Below are positions 30,309 through 39,793 of a DNA stretch of 64,000 bases, in pieces. The first letter of the stretch is position 1. The number at the start of each line of letters is the position of its first letter. Made by a program: the position numbers and the translations under genes. The notes under the pieces were generated by a model. It ran no database searches, was not told the DNA's origin, and saw only the letters and a list, made by a program, of their open reading frames with translations. This DNA is from Jiella pelagia (lineage in GTDB: Bacteria > Pseudomonadota > Alphaproteobacteria > Rhizobiales > Rhizobiaceae): the NCBI RefSeq assembly GCF_026898155.1, contig NZ_CP114029.1:1743501-1807500 (forward strand), given 5' to 3'.

Positions 30309-31036
30309 CCACCCCGCTCTTCCGCGAGGACGCCTATCTCTCGACCGTCGAGGCGAAAGTCACCGGTCTTCGCACCGATGGCGGCATCCTTCTCGACCGC
30401 ACGATCTTCTACGCCACTTCCGGCGGCCAGCCGGGCGACACCGGGCATCTCGAACGGACAGATGGCTCGATCATCAAGATCGGCGAAACGATCACCGGCG
30501 AAACCAAGGACGACATCGTCCATCTGCCGGCCGAGGGACAGGCGGCCCCCGAGATCGGCGAGGAACTCGTTCTCCATATCGACTGGAAGCGACGCTACCG
30601 GCTGATGCGCATGCACACGGCCTGCCACATCCTCTCGGTGGTGCTGCCCCATCCGATCACTGGCGCGTCCGTCGGCGAGGAGGAAAGCCGGGTCGACTTC
30701 GACCTCTCCGACGCCAGCGCCGACAAGGCCGAGGTGACGGAGAAGATGATGGCGATCGTCTCGGCCAATCATCCGGTCTTCACCCGCTGGATCACCGACG
30801 AGGAGCTGGACGCCAATCCCGGCCTGATCAAGTCCGCCAATGTCCGCCCGCCGCGGGGAACGGGCCGCATCCGGCTCGTCTCGATCGGCGAGGACGGAGC
30901 GGTCGACACCCAGCCCTGCGGCGGCACCCATGTCTCCGAGACCCAGGAGGTGGGCGAGATCCACATCGGCAAGATCGAGAAGAAGGGCCGGGAAAACCGG
31001 CGCTTCCGGATCCGCTTCGGGGAAATGCCGGGCTAG
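30305..31036 (+). CDS. alanyl-tRNA editing protein AlaX
   Basis: A 243-residue free-standing editing domain related to the second half of AlaRS. Both metal-binding motifs are present: HTACH near residue 104 and CGGTH near residue 205. It hydrolyses Ser-tRNA-Ala (or Gly-tRNA-Ala), preventing serine misincorporation at alanine codons. It overlaps the upstream gene by four bases and is 127 bases before sseA. Its association with cysteine synthase, whose pathway consumes serine, recurs in related bacteria as far as I recall. Confidence 0.88.
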   Translation: MTTPLFREDAYLSTVEAKVTGLRTDGGILLDRTIFYATSGGQPGDTGHLERTDGSIIKIGETITGETKDDIVHLPAEGQAAPEIGEELVLHIDWKRRYRLMRMHTACHILSVVLPHPITGASVGEEESRVDFDLSDASADKAEVTEKMMAIVSANHPVFTRWITDEELDANPGLIKSANVRPPRGTGRIRLVSIGEDGAVDTQPCGGTHVSETQEVGEIHIGKIEKKGRENRRFRIRFGEMPG

Positions 31037-31163
31037 GCCGCGAGCGCCGCAGACCCGGTAGCCGTTCATCACGAGCGGCGGGAAGGCCCCCGCCGCCTCG
31101 GACTGCAGGAGTGGCAAACATCCCTATGGCCTTGCCCCGTCCCCTCCTCCATATTGCACCGTC

Positions 31164-32021
31164 ATGACACAGAACCCCTTCCTCATCTCGCCGCAGGATC
31201 TCGCCGACGTCATCGGCCGCAACGGCGTCTCGATCGTCGATGCCTCGTGGTATCTGCCGGCGCAAAAGCGCTTCGCCAGGGCCGAATACGCGGCCGGACA
31301 CGTGCCGGGCGCGGTGTTCCTCGACCAGGACGTGGTCGTCGATCCGACCTCGAGCCTGCCGCACACCCTGCCCTCCCCGGAGATCTTCGCCGAAAAGGTC
31401 GGCGAACTCGGCATCTGCGAGACCGATACGATCGTCGTCTATGACGGCATGGGGCTGTTTTCCGGCCCCCGCGTCTGGTGGATGTTCCGCGCCTTCGGGG
31501 CGAAGGACGTGCGCCTTCTCGACGGCGGCTTTCCGGCCTGGCAGGCGGCGGGGCTGCCGGTCGAGACCGGCGAGGCTGCGCCGAAATCTGCGCATTTTAC
31601 GCCCAGCTTGGATGAGCGCGCGGCGGTGCGGCTTGCCGAGATGCAGGAGATCGTCGCATCCGGCTCGTTCCAGATCGCCGATGCCCGGCCGGCCGAGCGC
31701 TTTGCCGGCGAGGCGCCGGAGCCGCGCGAGGGCGTGCGCGCCGGGCACATGCCGGGCGCCGCCAATCTGCCGTTCGTATTGCTCGGCGAGGATGGCCGCC
31801 TGAGATCGCCGGAGGAGCTGCGCAAGGCCTTCGTCGAGGCGGGGATCGATCCGCAGCGCCCGGTGGTGACGAGCTGCGGCTCGGGCGTCACGGCGGCGGT
31901 GATCAACCTTGCGCTCGAAAGCCTCGGCAACCACGCCTCCCGGCTCTACGACGGCTCGTGGACCGAATGGGGTTCGGCCAAGGACACGCCGGTCGAGACC
32001 GGCCGCCCGGCGAAGTCCTGA
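31164..32021 (+). CDS. sseA: 3-mercaptopyruvate sulfurtransferase
   Basis: A tandem-rhodanese protein of 285 residues. The inactive N-terminal domain has IVDASWYLP and AGHVPGAVFLD; the active C-terminal domain has IADARPAERF, AGHMPGAANLPF and the catalytic loop CGSGVTA, which is the form typical of mercaptopyruvate rather than thiosulfate sulfurtransferases. It transfers sulfane sulfur from 3-mercaptopyruvate to a thiol or cyanide. The GNAT gene starts five bases after its stop. Confidence 0.9.
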   Translation: MTQNPFLISPQDLADVIGRNGVSIVDASWYLPAQKRFARAEYAAGHVPGAVFLDQDVVVDPTSSLPHTLPSPEIFAEKVGELGICETDTIVVYDGMGLFSGPRVWWMFRAFGAKDVRLLDGGFPAWQAAGLPVETGEAAPKSAHFTPSLDERAAVRLAEMQEIVASGSFQIADARPAERFAGEAPEPREGVRAGHMPGAANLPFVLLGEDGRLRSPEELRKAFVEAGIDPQRPVVTSCGSGVTAAVINLALESLGNHASRLYDGSWTEWGSAKDTPVETGRPAKS

Positions 32022-32026
32022 TCGTC

Positions 32027-32575
32027 ATGCGTCTCATTCGAACCCGCGTGACCAGCCTCGAGATGAAATCGCGTCCGGAGACCCTCGTGCCGATTCCGGA
32101 ACACGCCGGAAGCGTCGCGATCTTCGAGGTGAGCAAGATGCCGCTGGCCGAATATCGCGCGCTTTATCGCCGCGTTGGCGCAGCCCATCACTGGACCTCG
32201 CGGCTGATGTCCGACGAGCGGCTGCGGCGTGAGATCCACGATCGCGACACCAAGATCTTCGTGATGAGCGTCGACGGGCGGCGGGCCGGCTGGTTCGAGC
32301 TCGACATCCGGCGGCAGGTCGACGAAGTGCGCATCGTCCATTTCGGCATCCTGCCGGAATATCGCGGCCACGGCCTTGCCCATGCCATGCTGTCGCGGGC
32401 GATCTTCGCCGCCTTCTCCGCCAAGCCGAAGCGCGTGACGATCGAGACCAACACGCTCGATCATCCGGCGGCGCTGGCGCTCTATCAAAATCATGGCTTC
32501 CGCCCCTATTCGATCCGCGACGTCGAGACGCCGGCGATCGAGACGCTGCGCGAACCGCTCAGGGCCCTGCCATGA
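32027..32575 (+). CDS. GNAT family N-acetyltransferase
   Basis: The 182-residue protein has the GNAT acetyl-CoA site in HFGILPEYRGHGLAHAML followed by the helix RVTIETNTLDHPAALALYQNHGF. The start MRLIRTR at 32027 falls directly after sseA. The substrate is unknown. It overlaps the downstream ornithine-cyclodeaminase-like gene by four bases, suggesting one transcription unit. It contains an intact GAGCTC (32297-32302). Confidence 0.85.
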   Translation: MRLIRTRVTSLEMKSRPETLVPIPEHAGSVAIFEVSKMPLAEYRALYRRVGAAHHWTSRLMSDERLRREIHDRDTKIFVMSVDGRRAGWFELDIRRQVDEVRIVHFGILPEYRGHGLAHAMLSRAIFAAFSAKPKRVTIETNTLDHPAALALYQNHGFRPYSIRDVETPAIETLREPLRALP

Positions 32576-33511
32576 AGATCGTCGGCTTCGAGGAGGCCGA
32601 TGGTCTTCTGACATGGCAGGCTGTGGTCGAGGCGATCGAGGCGGGGCACCGCCTGGCGGCGCCGCAGATCGGCGACCTGCTGATCGGCTCGGGCGACAAC
32701 AAGCTTCTGAACCGCGCCGCCTGGATCGACGGGCTCGGCATCGCGCTGAAATCCGTCACCGTATTTCCGCACAATCCCCGGGCCGACCCACCGCGGCCTT
32801 CGGTGCAGGGAAGCGTGCTTCTCTTCGACCCTGAGACCGGCGCACCGAGCGCTGTCATCGACGGCGGCCTCGTCACCAAATGGAAAACGGTTGCCGATTC
32901 GCTGCTGGGAGCGAGACTTCTTGCCAATCCGGAGCCGAAGACGCTGCTCGTCTGCGGCGCGGGAACGGTGGCTGCGAACCTCGTCGACGGCTATCTGGCG
33001 CTGTTCCCCTCGCTCGAGACCATCCTCGTCTGGAACCGGACGAAAGCGCGGGCCGACGAGTTCGTCGCCTCCCTTGCCAGCCGGAACGTCGCGGTCTTCG
33101 TCGCCCTCGATCTCGAGGCCGCGGTGGGCAAGGCCGACATCGTCTCGACCGCGACCATGGCCGTAGATCCCTTTTTGCATGGGGAATGGCTGAAATCCGG
33201 CGCCCATGTCGACCTGATCGGCGCCTATACGCCGCAGATGCGCGAGGCGGACGACGAGGTCCTGACGCGCGGCGAGATCTTCGTCGATTCGCGGAAGACG
33301 ACGATCGGCCATATTGGCGAGATCCAGGACCCGCTCGATCGCGGCGTCATTGCCGAGGCGGACATTCGCGGCGATCTCTACGAGTCTCGTTGCCGGCACG
33401 GCGAGGCGAAGCGGCCCGGACGTCATCACCGTCTTCAAGAACGGCGGCGGCGCCCATCTCGACCTGATGGCGGCCGATCTGATCGGCCGGATCGTTTCCG
33501 CATCGCCCTGA
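32572..33511 (+). CDS. ornithine cyclodeaminase/mu-crystallin family protein, frameshifted once
   Basis: An NAD(P)-dependent enzyme of the ornithine cyclodeaminase/mu-crystallin family, which deaminates or reduces amino or imino acids. The dinucleotide-binding loop LLVCGAGTVAANLV, the substrate lysine region (ALKSVTVFPHNP) and VFKNGGGAHLDLMAADLI are visible. One extra T in GAGTCTC at 33382-33388 breaks the frame; removal gives DLYELVAGTA and 312 residues, the usual length. The natural substrate is uncertain. Confidence 0.87.
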
Positions 33512-33616
33512 CGTCGCGGCCACTGCGCTGGATGCCGAGAGGGCTTGGCGCCGCCGGCATATCGTATGTGGTTTCGCCTCCCCCTCAGACGCGCTATGGC
33601 TCGCGCGTCACATGCC

Positions 33617-33664
33617 AAGCAGGCATTCGCTGGCAAGCCAACGAATGCCTGCTTAGAATTTTTT
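33617..33664 (+). terminator. strong hairpin terminator after the sseA-GNAT-OCD run
   Basis: AAGCAGGCATTCG (33617-33629) pairs perfectly with CGAATGCCTGCTT (33642-33654) around a 12-base loop and is followed after four bases by six T. Confidence 0.8.
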
Positions 33665-33669
33665 GTTTC

Positions 33670-33718
33670 AGCAGAGTTTTTGTCCCAGAACCGGTGACCA
33701 CTTCTGGGAAACTCTGCT
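33670..33718. repeat. long imperfect hairpin just upstream of the alpha/beta hydrolase gene
   Basis: AGCAGAGTTT (33670-33679) pairs with AAACTCTGCT (33709-33718), and CCCAGAA (33684-33690) with TTCTGGG (33702-33708), leaving a four-base bulge. The hydrolase frame stays open through it, but I regard the hairpin as non-coding. It may be an intergenic palindromic repeat. Confidence 0.6.
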
Positions 33719-33734
33719 TAGCCGGACTGAACTC

Positions 33735-34751
33735 TTGATCCTGCGTCTCGTCTTCGCCCTGATTCTTCTCCTGGTCGTCGTGGCGGCCGGGCTGTGGCTA
33801 TTCGGGCCGCGCGAGCCGGTGGATCTGACCGTCAGCTTCGATCCTTCCTCGATCGGCAGCGACCCCGACGCCTATCTGGCGCGGCAGGAGGCCGACATCC
33901 CCAATCTCCGACCGCAGTCGAAGAAGGAGATCGTCTGGGCCTATCCCGCCTCACGGGCGAAGACGGAACTGTCGATCGTCTATCTCCACGGCTTTTCCGC
34001 CGACAAGGCCGAGACCCGCCCGCTCGCCGACGAGGTGGCGAAGGCGCTTCACGCCAATCTCTTCTACACCCGGCTCACCGGCCACGGCCGCGATGGCGCG
34101 GCGATGGAACAGGCGAGTGTCAACGACTGGGTCAACGACCTCGCCGAGGCGATGGCGATCGGCCGCAACATCGGCTCGAAGGTGGTGGTCATCGGCGCCT
34201 CGACCGGCGGCACGCTGGCGACGCTCGGCACCACGATCCCCGGCATGATGGACGGCGCCGAGGGCATGGTGCTGATGTCGCCGAACTTCGCGATCAAGAA
34301 CCGCTGGGCGTTTCTCCTCGACATGCCCTTCGCCCGCACGCTGCTGCCGATTTTCGGCGGCGAGACCTACAGTTTCACGCCGGTCAACGAAGAGCAGGCG
34401 CGGCACTGGACGACGAGTTATCCGATCGGCGCGCTGGCGCCGATGGCGGCTCTCGTGCGGGCCGTCAAGAAGGCCGATCTCTTCGCCGCCAGACCGCTGC
34501 CGCTGCTGGTCTTCTACTCGCAGGACGACACCGTCGTCGATCCGGACGTGACGGAGCATGTCGGCGTGAACTGGCCGGGACCGCGCCAGGTGGTGGACGT
34601 ACCGGTGACCGGCGATCCGGCCAATCATACGCTTGCCGGCGACATCCTCTCGCCACAGACGACGGACGAACTCGCCGCCCGCATCGTCACCTGGATCCGG
34701 GCGCTTCCTGCCGACGGCGCCGCGGGCGCGGCCGAGCAGCCAACCGACTGA
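33735..34751 (+). CDS. membrane-anchored alpha/beta hydrolase
   Basis: An alpha/beta-hydrolase-fold protein with an N-terminal membrane anchor (LVFALILLLVVVAAGLWLF). The oxyanion-hole region is YLHGFSADKAETRP, the nucleophile Ser lies in GASTGGTLA, the acid in YSQDDTVVDP and the His in ANHTLAG. The substrate is unknown; similar proteins are called carboxylesterases. No ATG is available near the start. A TTG at 33735 is chosen, giving 338 residues; upstream codons in the same frame fall inside a hairpin. Confidence 0.72.
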   Translation: MILRLVFALILLLVVVAAGLWLFGPREPVDLTVSFDPSSIGSDPDAYLARQEADIPNLRPQSKKEIVWAYPASRAKTELSIVYLHGFSADKAETRPLADEVAKALHANLFYTRLTGHGRDGAAMEQASVNDWVNDLAEAMAIGRNIGSKVVVIGASTGGTLATLGTTIPGMMDGAEGMVLMSPNFAIKNRWAFLLDMPFARTLLPIFGGETYSFTPVNEEQARHWTTSYPIGALAPMAALVRAVKKADLFAARPLPLLVFYSQDDTVVDPDVTEHVGVNWPGPRQVVDVPVTGDPANHTLAGDILSPQTTDELAARIVTWIRALPADGAAGAAEQPTD

Positions 34752-34790
34752 GACACGTCCCTCGACGGCGCTCGAGGCCTGCCGTTCGGT

Positions 34791-35853
34791 CTATTTCGAC
34801 CCGTTTTCCTCGTTGGCGATCGCCAGTTGATAGGTTTCCGGCACGAAGCGGTAGCCGCCATCCGGCAGCTTTTCGGCATAGCCGATCGCCGGGAAAGGCA
34901 TGTGATAGCCGATGAACGGAATCCGCTCCGCCGCGATTCTGTCGAAGACCCGCTTGCGCGTCGCCGTCGCCATCTCAGAATCCATGTCGAAGCCGACCTT
35001 CCAGTCCGGCTTCTGCAGGGAGGCGACGAAGTGGTTGGCGGTGTCGGCCGTCAGCATGAGCTTCTGCCCGGCCGAACTTACCTCGAAGACCATGTGGCCC
35101 GGCGTGTGGCCGGGCGCGTCGAAGGCGGTGATGCCGGAGACCACGGCGTCGCCGTCGTTCAAGAGGGTCAACCTGTCCTTCAGCGGCACGACGACGCTCT
35201 CGACCGTCTTTGCCATTCCGGCCTTTTCGCCGTTCCTGGCCTCATCGGAGGTCCACCATTCAAATTCCCGCGCACCGATGGCGTAGCGGGCGTTCGCAAA
35301 GGTCGGCTCGCCGCCGGTCATCAGGCCGAGGATGTGGTCGGGGTGGAGGTGGGTGAGGACGACGATGGTCACCGCCTCCGGCCCGTAGCCGGCCTCGCCC
35401 ATGCGCTCGACGAGCTTGCCGTAGCCGTTTTCCTTGCCGCTCTCGCCGAAGCCGGTGTCGAACAGGATGAGATTGTCGTCGAGGCTCGACGAGCACCGGC
35501 GTGAAGCCGTTGACGTAGCGGTTCTCGGGCAGGAAGTTCGCCCGCAAGAGGGCGGCCATCTCCTCCTGGCTGCGGTCGGCGCCGAAGGTGGGATGGGGGC
35601 CGTCGCCGTGGCGGGCGCCGTCGAGGACCGTGGTGATGCGCGCTTCGCCAAGGGCAAAGCGTTGCCAGCCTGGAGTCATGATATTCGCTTTCTCGATGGA
35701 TGTTTCGACGGCGTCGTCGCGGAGCGTCTCGTCGGCAGCGGCCGGGCGGGACCCGGCGCCGCGCAGGGCCGTGAGGATGCCGGCTGCGGTCAGGAGAAGT
35801 TTTAGGGCACGACGTCGCGTCGGGCCAGACATTGCGGATGGGATGCGGATCAT
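34791..35853 (-). CDS. Tat-exported metallo-beta-lactamase-fold hydrolase, frameshifted once
   Basis: An MBL-fold enzyme with a twin-arginine signal (SGPTRRRALKLLLTAAG). The zinc motif THLHPDH, the downstream histidine in APGHTPGH, the Asp in LTADTANH and a late GYHMPFP complete the site. Such periplasmic relatives act as lactonases or esterases, among other roles. An extra base in GAGGCTC at 35481-35487 breaks VLVELDDN; removal gives about 353 residues. The ATG at 35853 follows GAGG by six bases. The LysR gene lies upstream on the same strand. Confidence 0.83.
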
Positions 35854-35912
35854 CTCGGGCCTCTTCGACCATGACGGTTTGGGGACTTGCGCAGAGCGTC
35901 TTCAGGCGGCGA

Positions 35913-36825
35913 TCACCGGGTTCGGGTGAGATGCCTCAGCCGCTCGAAGATGAAGTCGACGAACAGCCGCACCGCCGGCAGCATTGCCCGCCGCGAGGTG
36001 AAGGCGATGTGGAAGACCGCGTCCGGCCCATGCCAGTCGGGCAGCAGCCGCGACAGCCGCCCGTCCGCCTCATAGGACTGGACGACCGCATCCGGCAGAA
36101 AGGCGACGCCGACCCCGCCCACCGCCGCGGTGAGGACGGCCGCGACGCTGTTCGAAGCGAACCGCGGCTCGACCCTGAGACGGATTTCCTCCCCCTTCGG
36201 CCCGACAACTGTCAGAACCTCCTCAGGATGCATCTCGTCGCGGCCGACAAACGGCAGATCGCGCAGGTCGGCTGGCTCCGAGAGCCGGCGCGAAGGTGCG
36301 ACGAGCGAGGGGCTTGCGACGAAGACGTTCCTGACCGCCCCGAGCCGCTTGACCACATAGTCGCTTTCGCCGGAAAAGTCGGACGTCGATCTGACGGCGA
36401 CGTCGATCCGATCCTCGATGAGATCGTGACGCCGGTTGCTGACGATCAGTTGCACCTTGACCTTCGGATAGTGCTTCAGGAAGATCGGCAGATCGTCAGC
36501 GATGGTGTTGGCCGGGGTCCCCGGTGGCACGGTGACCCGGATCAGCCCGCGCGGCTCGCCCGCAAGACGCGCGGCGGCCCGCTCGGCTTCCTCCAGTTCG
36601 TGCTTGGCCGCATAGGCATGACGATAGACGTCGCGGCCGATTTCAGAGACCTCGAAGCGGCTCGAACTGCGCTCGATCAGCCGCACGTCCAGCCGTTCTT
36701 CCAGATGACGCAGCCGTCGGCTCAACACCGACTTGGCCACACCGAGGCTCGCGCGCGGCGGCGCTGAGGCTGCGGTTCCGCACCACCGCTTCGTAGAAGT
36801 AGAGATCGTCGAAAGGTCCGGGCAT
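35913..36825 (-). CDS. LysR family transcriptional regulator, frameshifted once
   Basis: A 303-residue LysR-type regulator. The winged helix-turn-helix is near the N-terminus (FYEAVVRNRSLSAAARELGV ... SVLSRRLRHLEERL), followed by the periplasmic-binding-protein-like effector domain. An extra base in GAGGCTC at 36744-36750 falls inside the helix-turn-helix; removal restores AAARELGVAKSVL. It probably controls the metallo-beta-lactamase-fold gene downstream or the small exported-protein gene that diverges from it. The effector is unknown. Confidence 0.85.
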
Positions 36826-36999
36826 GGCGTTCTGATTCTGGAACGAGGCGTCGCAAGAACGCGCCTAGCGCGGCCGACGTTCCACCTTACCTCTCGATCA
36901 ACGGCCGACGCGACGGGAAAGCCCCCTCGACGGGCGGCCAGAACGGGCAAGACGATCCCCTCTCGCCCCTGAAATTTCAGACTTCGAAAGGCATGAGCC

Positions 37000-37317
37000 A
37001 TGAAGACCTTCTCTGCACTCTCCGCCGCAATCCTCGCCGCCGGCCTGATCGCCGGGCCAAGCCTTGCGTCGGCAGCCCCCCTTCACGTCACGGGTGCCCC
37101 ATACAACGACGACGTCGATCCGCAGAACCTTGCGCCGATCGCCAATCAGCCGACACCGCGGGACCCGATGATCCCGGGTTCGAACACCTCGCAGGAACTC
37201 TACGAGGCCCAGGTGCGCGAGACGGTGTCGGCCTCGACGGGCGAGGGCTTCAGCCGGGCTGAACGGCAGGTCGCCCCGTCCGGCATCCTCGTTCCGGGCT
37301 CGGGCGCCGACTTCTGA
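37000..37317 (+). CDS. small exported protein of unknown function
   Basis: A 105-residue protein with a Sec signal peptide (MKTFSALSAAILAAGLIAG, cleavage near ASAAP at about residue 26). The mature part is short, acidic and proline-rich, with no motif known to me. A terminator follows, so it is a single-gene transcript diverging from the LysR regulator across a 174-base gap. Confidence 0.65.
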   Translation: MKTFSALSAAILAAGLIAGPSLASAAPLHVTGAPYNDDVDPQNLAPIANQPTPRDPMIPGSNTSQELYEAQVRETVSASTGEGFSRAERQVAPSGILVPGSGADF

Positions 37318-37330
37318 GCCAGACGAACCA

Positions 37331-37397
37331 GGACCGGCGCGTCGGTCGCCGGTCCCTCTCGAGGAAGGGCGCGGCCGTCATCGGCCGCGCCCTTTTT
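37331..37397 (+). terminator. double hairpin terminator
   Basis: A first perfect stem, GGACCGGCG with CGCCGGTCC (37331-37355), is followed by a second, AGGGCGCGGCCG with CGGCCGCGCCCT around TCAT (37366-37393), which runs into five T. The second is a textbook rho-independent terminator. Confidence 0.88.
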
Positions 37398-37591
37398 GAC
37401 GGTTGACGATCGCCCGCCCTCAGGTCCATGACAACCGGGTTCATGAAGCGCACGCCTCTTCGACTCCGATCCGGTGGCGGGATCCCGCCCCTCCTCAGCC
37501 AACCCCGCTCGCGGCCCGCTTGGCGGCCAACTCCCCCGGACGCGCGAGCGACCGCATCTACCGGGCCGACCGATGTCGAGACCCCGGCGGC

Positions 37592-39004
37592 ATGTCCGCA
37601 CAGGCTCTACGCCCAGTGAAACGCATCGTCCCCATCGTTCTCGCCGTCGCGCTGTTCATGGAAAACATGGACTCGACCGTCATCGCGACGTCGCTGCCGG
37701 TCATCGCCGCCGACATCGGCACCAGTCCGATCGCCCTGAAGCTGGCCCTGACCAGCTATTACGTCGCATTGGCGATCTTCATTCCGATTTCCGGCCGGAT
37801 GGCCGACCGCTATGGCGCCAGGCTGATCTTCCGCATTGCGATCGGTGTGTTCATGGTCGGATCGCTCGCCTGCGCCACCGTCAATTCCCTCGAAGGCTTC
37901 GTCGCCGCACGGTTCCTGCAGGGGATGGGCGGCGCGATGATGACGCCGGTCGGGCGGCTGTTGCTCGTGCGAGCGGTCCCGAAGCGCGATCTCGTCGACG
38001 CCATGGCCTGGTTTTCCATTCCCGCATTGATCGGCCCGTTGCTCGGGCCGCCGATCGGCGGCGCCATCGCCACCTATGCGGACTGGCGCTGGATCTTCCT
38101 CATCAATCTGCCGATCGGCGTCGCGGGCATCTATCTCGCCGGCCGCTATCTGCCCTGGATCGAGACGCTGCCGTCGATGCGCTTCGACATTCCAGGCTTC
38201 ATTCTCTCCGGCTTTGCCTGCGCGGGGCTCGTCTTCGGCCTGTCGGTCGTCTCGCTGCCGGCGCTTCCTCCGATCATCGGGGTCGCGATGGCGGTGGCGG
38301 GTTTCATCGCGGGCGTTCTCTTCGTCCTGCATGCGCGGCGCACGAGCGATCCGTTACTGCGGCTGGAACTCCTGAAGGTTCCGACGCTGCGGGCAGCGGT
38401 CGTCGGCGGCACGTTCTTCCGGGTGGGCGCGGGCGCCGTTCCCTTCCTCCTGCCGCTGATGCTGCAGCTCGGCTTCGGCTACACGCCGCTGCAGTCCGGC
38501 CTGACGACCTGCCTGTCGATCGGTGGGGCGCTGATGATGAAGTTCCTCGCCAAGCCGATCCTCAGTCGCTTCGGCTTCCGCACCACTCTCGTCGCGACGG
38601 CGCTGATCGGCGGCGGCATGACGGGGCTGATCGGCTTCTTCAGGCCGGATACCGCCCTTGTCTTCGTCATTCTGGCGCTGCTCGTCGGCGGCTTCTTCCG
38701 CTCCCTGTTCTTCACCTCGATCAACACGCTCGCCTTCGCCGACCTGTCGAGCCGGGAAGCGGGCGATGCGACCGCGATGGTCGCAGCGATCCAGCAGGTG
38801 TCGGTGGCGATGGGCGTGGCGTTGGCCGGCGGCGTCCTGGAAGCCGGCATGATGCTTGGCGGCAGCGAGACGGTGAGGCTGGCCGACTTCACCCTCGCCT
38901 TCGCCGTGATCGGCGTGGTGACGGCCGGCGCGGTTTTCGTCTTCGTCCGGTTGCCGGCCAATGCCGGCGACGAGGTCGCGGGACGGCGCGTACCGGCCGA
39001 GTGA
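37592..39004 (+). CDS. MFS drug-efflux transporter, DHA2 (EmrB/QacA) type
   Basis: A 470-residue membrane protein with about 14 hydrophobic segments. DHA2 features include FMENMDSTVIATSLPVIA in the first helix, SGRMADRYGARLIF as the inter-helix motif A and WFSIPALIGPLLGPPIGG as motif C. The start at 37592 (MSAQALRP) precedes the first helix by about 15 residues; the frame is open upstream but that part is Arg/Pro-rich and not family-like. The drug substrate is unknown. Confidence 0.85.
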   Translation: MSAQALRPVKRIVPIVLAVALFMENMDSTVIATSLPVIAADIGTSPIALKLALTSYYVALAIFIPISGRMADRYGARLIFRIAIGVFMVGSLACATVNSLEGFVAARFLQGMGGAMMTPVGRLLLVRAVPKRDLVDAMAWFSIPALIGPLLGPPIGGAIATYADWRWIFLINLPIGVAGIYLAGRYLPWIETLPSMRFDIPGFILSGFACAGLVFGLSVVSLPALPPIIGVAMAVAGFIAGVLFVLHARRTSDPLLRLELLKVPTLRAAVVGGTFFRVGAGAVPFLLPLMLQLGFGYTPLQSGLTTCLSIGGALMMKFLAKPILSRFGFRTTLVATALIGGGMTGLIGFFRPDTALVFVILALLVGGFFRSLFFTSINTLAFADLSSREAGDATAMVAAIQQVSVAMGVALAGGVLEAGMMLGGSETVRLADFTLAFAVIGVVTAGAVFVFVRLPANAGDEVAGRRVPAE

Positions 39005-39043
39005 TGACGACGGCTCCGCCTCTTCACGTCGATGGAGCGGCTA

Positions 39044-39793
39044 TCAGCCGAGCGGACCGGCTTCCTCGTCGTCCTCGGCAGCGACGTCTTCGACCCTGGC
39101 CTCGCGGGAATGGCTGCGGCCCTTGAAGCTCTTGGCGAGGATGTAGAGTTCCACCGAGCCGTCGCGCGATGCCGGCGGCTTGACGTGGTGGATCGTGGTG
39201 AAGTTGCGCTTCAAAAGCGCCAGCAGATCGCCTTCGGTGCCCCCCTGGAAGGTCTTGGCGAGAAAATGTCCGCCCGGCTTCAAGGTGCGGATGGCGAAAT
39301 CGGTGGCCACTTCGCACAGATACATGGTTCGAAGGTGATCGGTGCGCCGGTGTCCCGTCGTCGGCGCCGCCATGTCGGAAAGGATGATGTCAGGCGCGCG
39401 GCCAAGCGTCTCGAGCAGCTTGTCCGGGGCATCCTCGTCAAGAAAGTCCATTTCGAGGATGGTCGCGCCGGCCACCGGCTCGACGGCGATGTAGTCGATG
39501 CCGACGACCGAGATATTGTCCTTTGTCGACTTCACCCGGTCGGCGGCAATCTGGCTCCAGCCGCCGGGAGCCGCGCCGAGATCGACCACCGCCTGGCCGG
39601 GCTTGAAGAGCTTGTAGCGGTCATCGATTTCGATCATCTTGTAGGCGGCGCGCGAGCGATAGCCGTCGGCCTTCGCCCGGCGGACATACGGATCGTTCAG
39701 CTGCCGCTCGAGCCACCGGCGCGAAGAGGCCTTCACGCCGTGCTTCTTCTTGACCCTGACGGTCATGCCGCGATCGTCGCCCCGTCCCGCCAT
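39044..39793 (-). CDS. rlmE: 23S rRNA (uridine(2552)-2'-O)-methyltransferase
   Basis: RlmE (RrmJ/FtsJ) methylates U2552 in the 50S A-site late in ribosome assembly. The 249-residue protein has the SAM loop [15 protein letters not shown] and the K-D-K-E catalytic set: Lys in [11 protein letters not shown], Asp in [12 protein letters not shown], Lys in [10 protein letters not shown] and Glu in [10 protein letters not shown]. The start overlaps the stop of the Ppx/GppA gene, so translation is probably coupled. Confidence 0.92.
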   Translation of the reverse strand: MAGRGDDRGMTVRVKKKHGVKASSRRWLERQLNDPYVRRAKADGYRSRAAYKMIEIDDRYKLFKPGQAVVDLGAAPGGWSQIAADRVKSTKDNISVVGIDYIAVEPVAGATILEMDFLDEDAPDKLLETLGRAPDIILSDMAAPTTGHRRTDHLRTMYLCEVATDFAIRTLKPGGHFLAKTFQGGTEGDLLALLKRNFTTIHHVKPPASRDGSVELYILAKSFKGRSHSREARVEDVAAEDDEEAGPLG

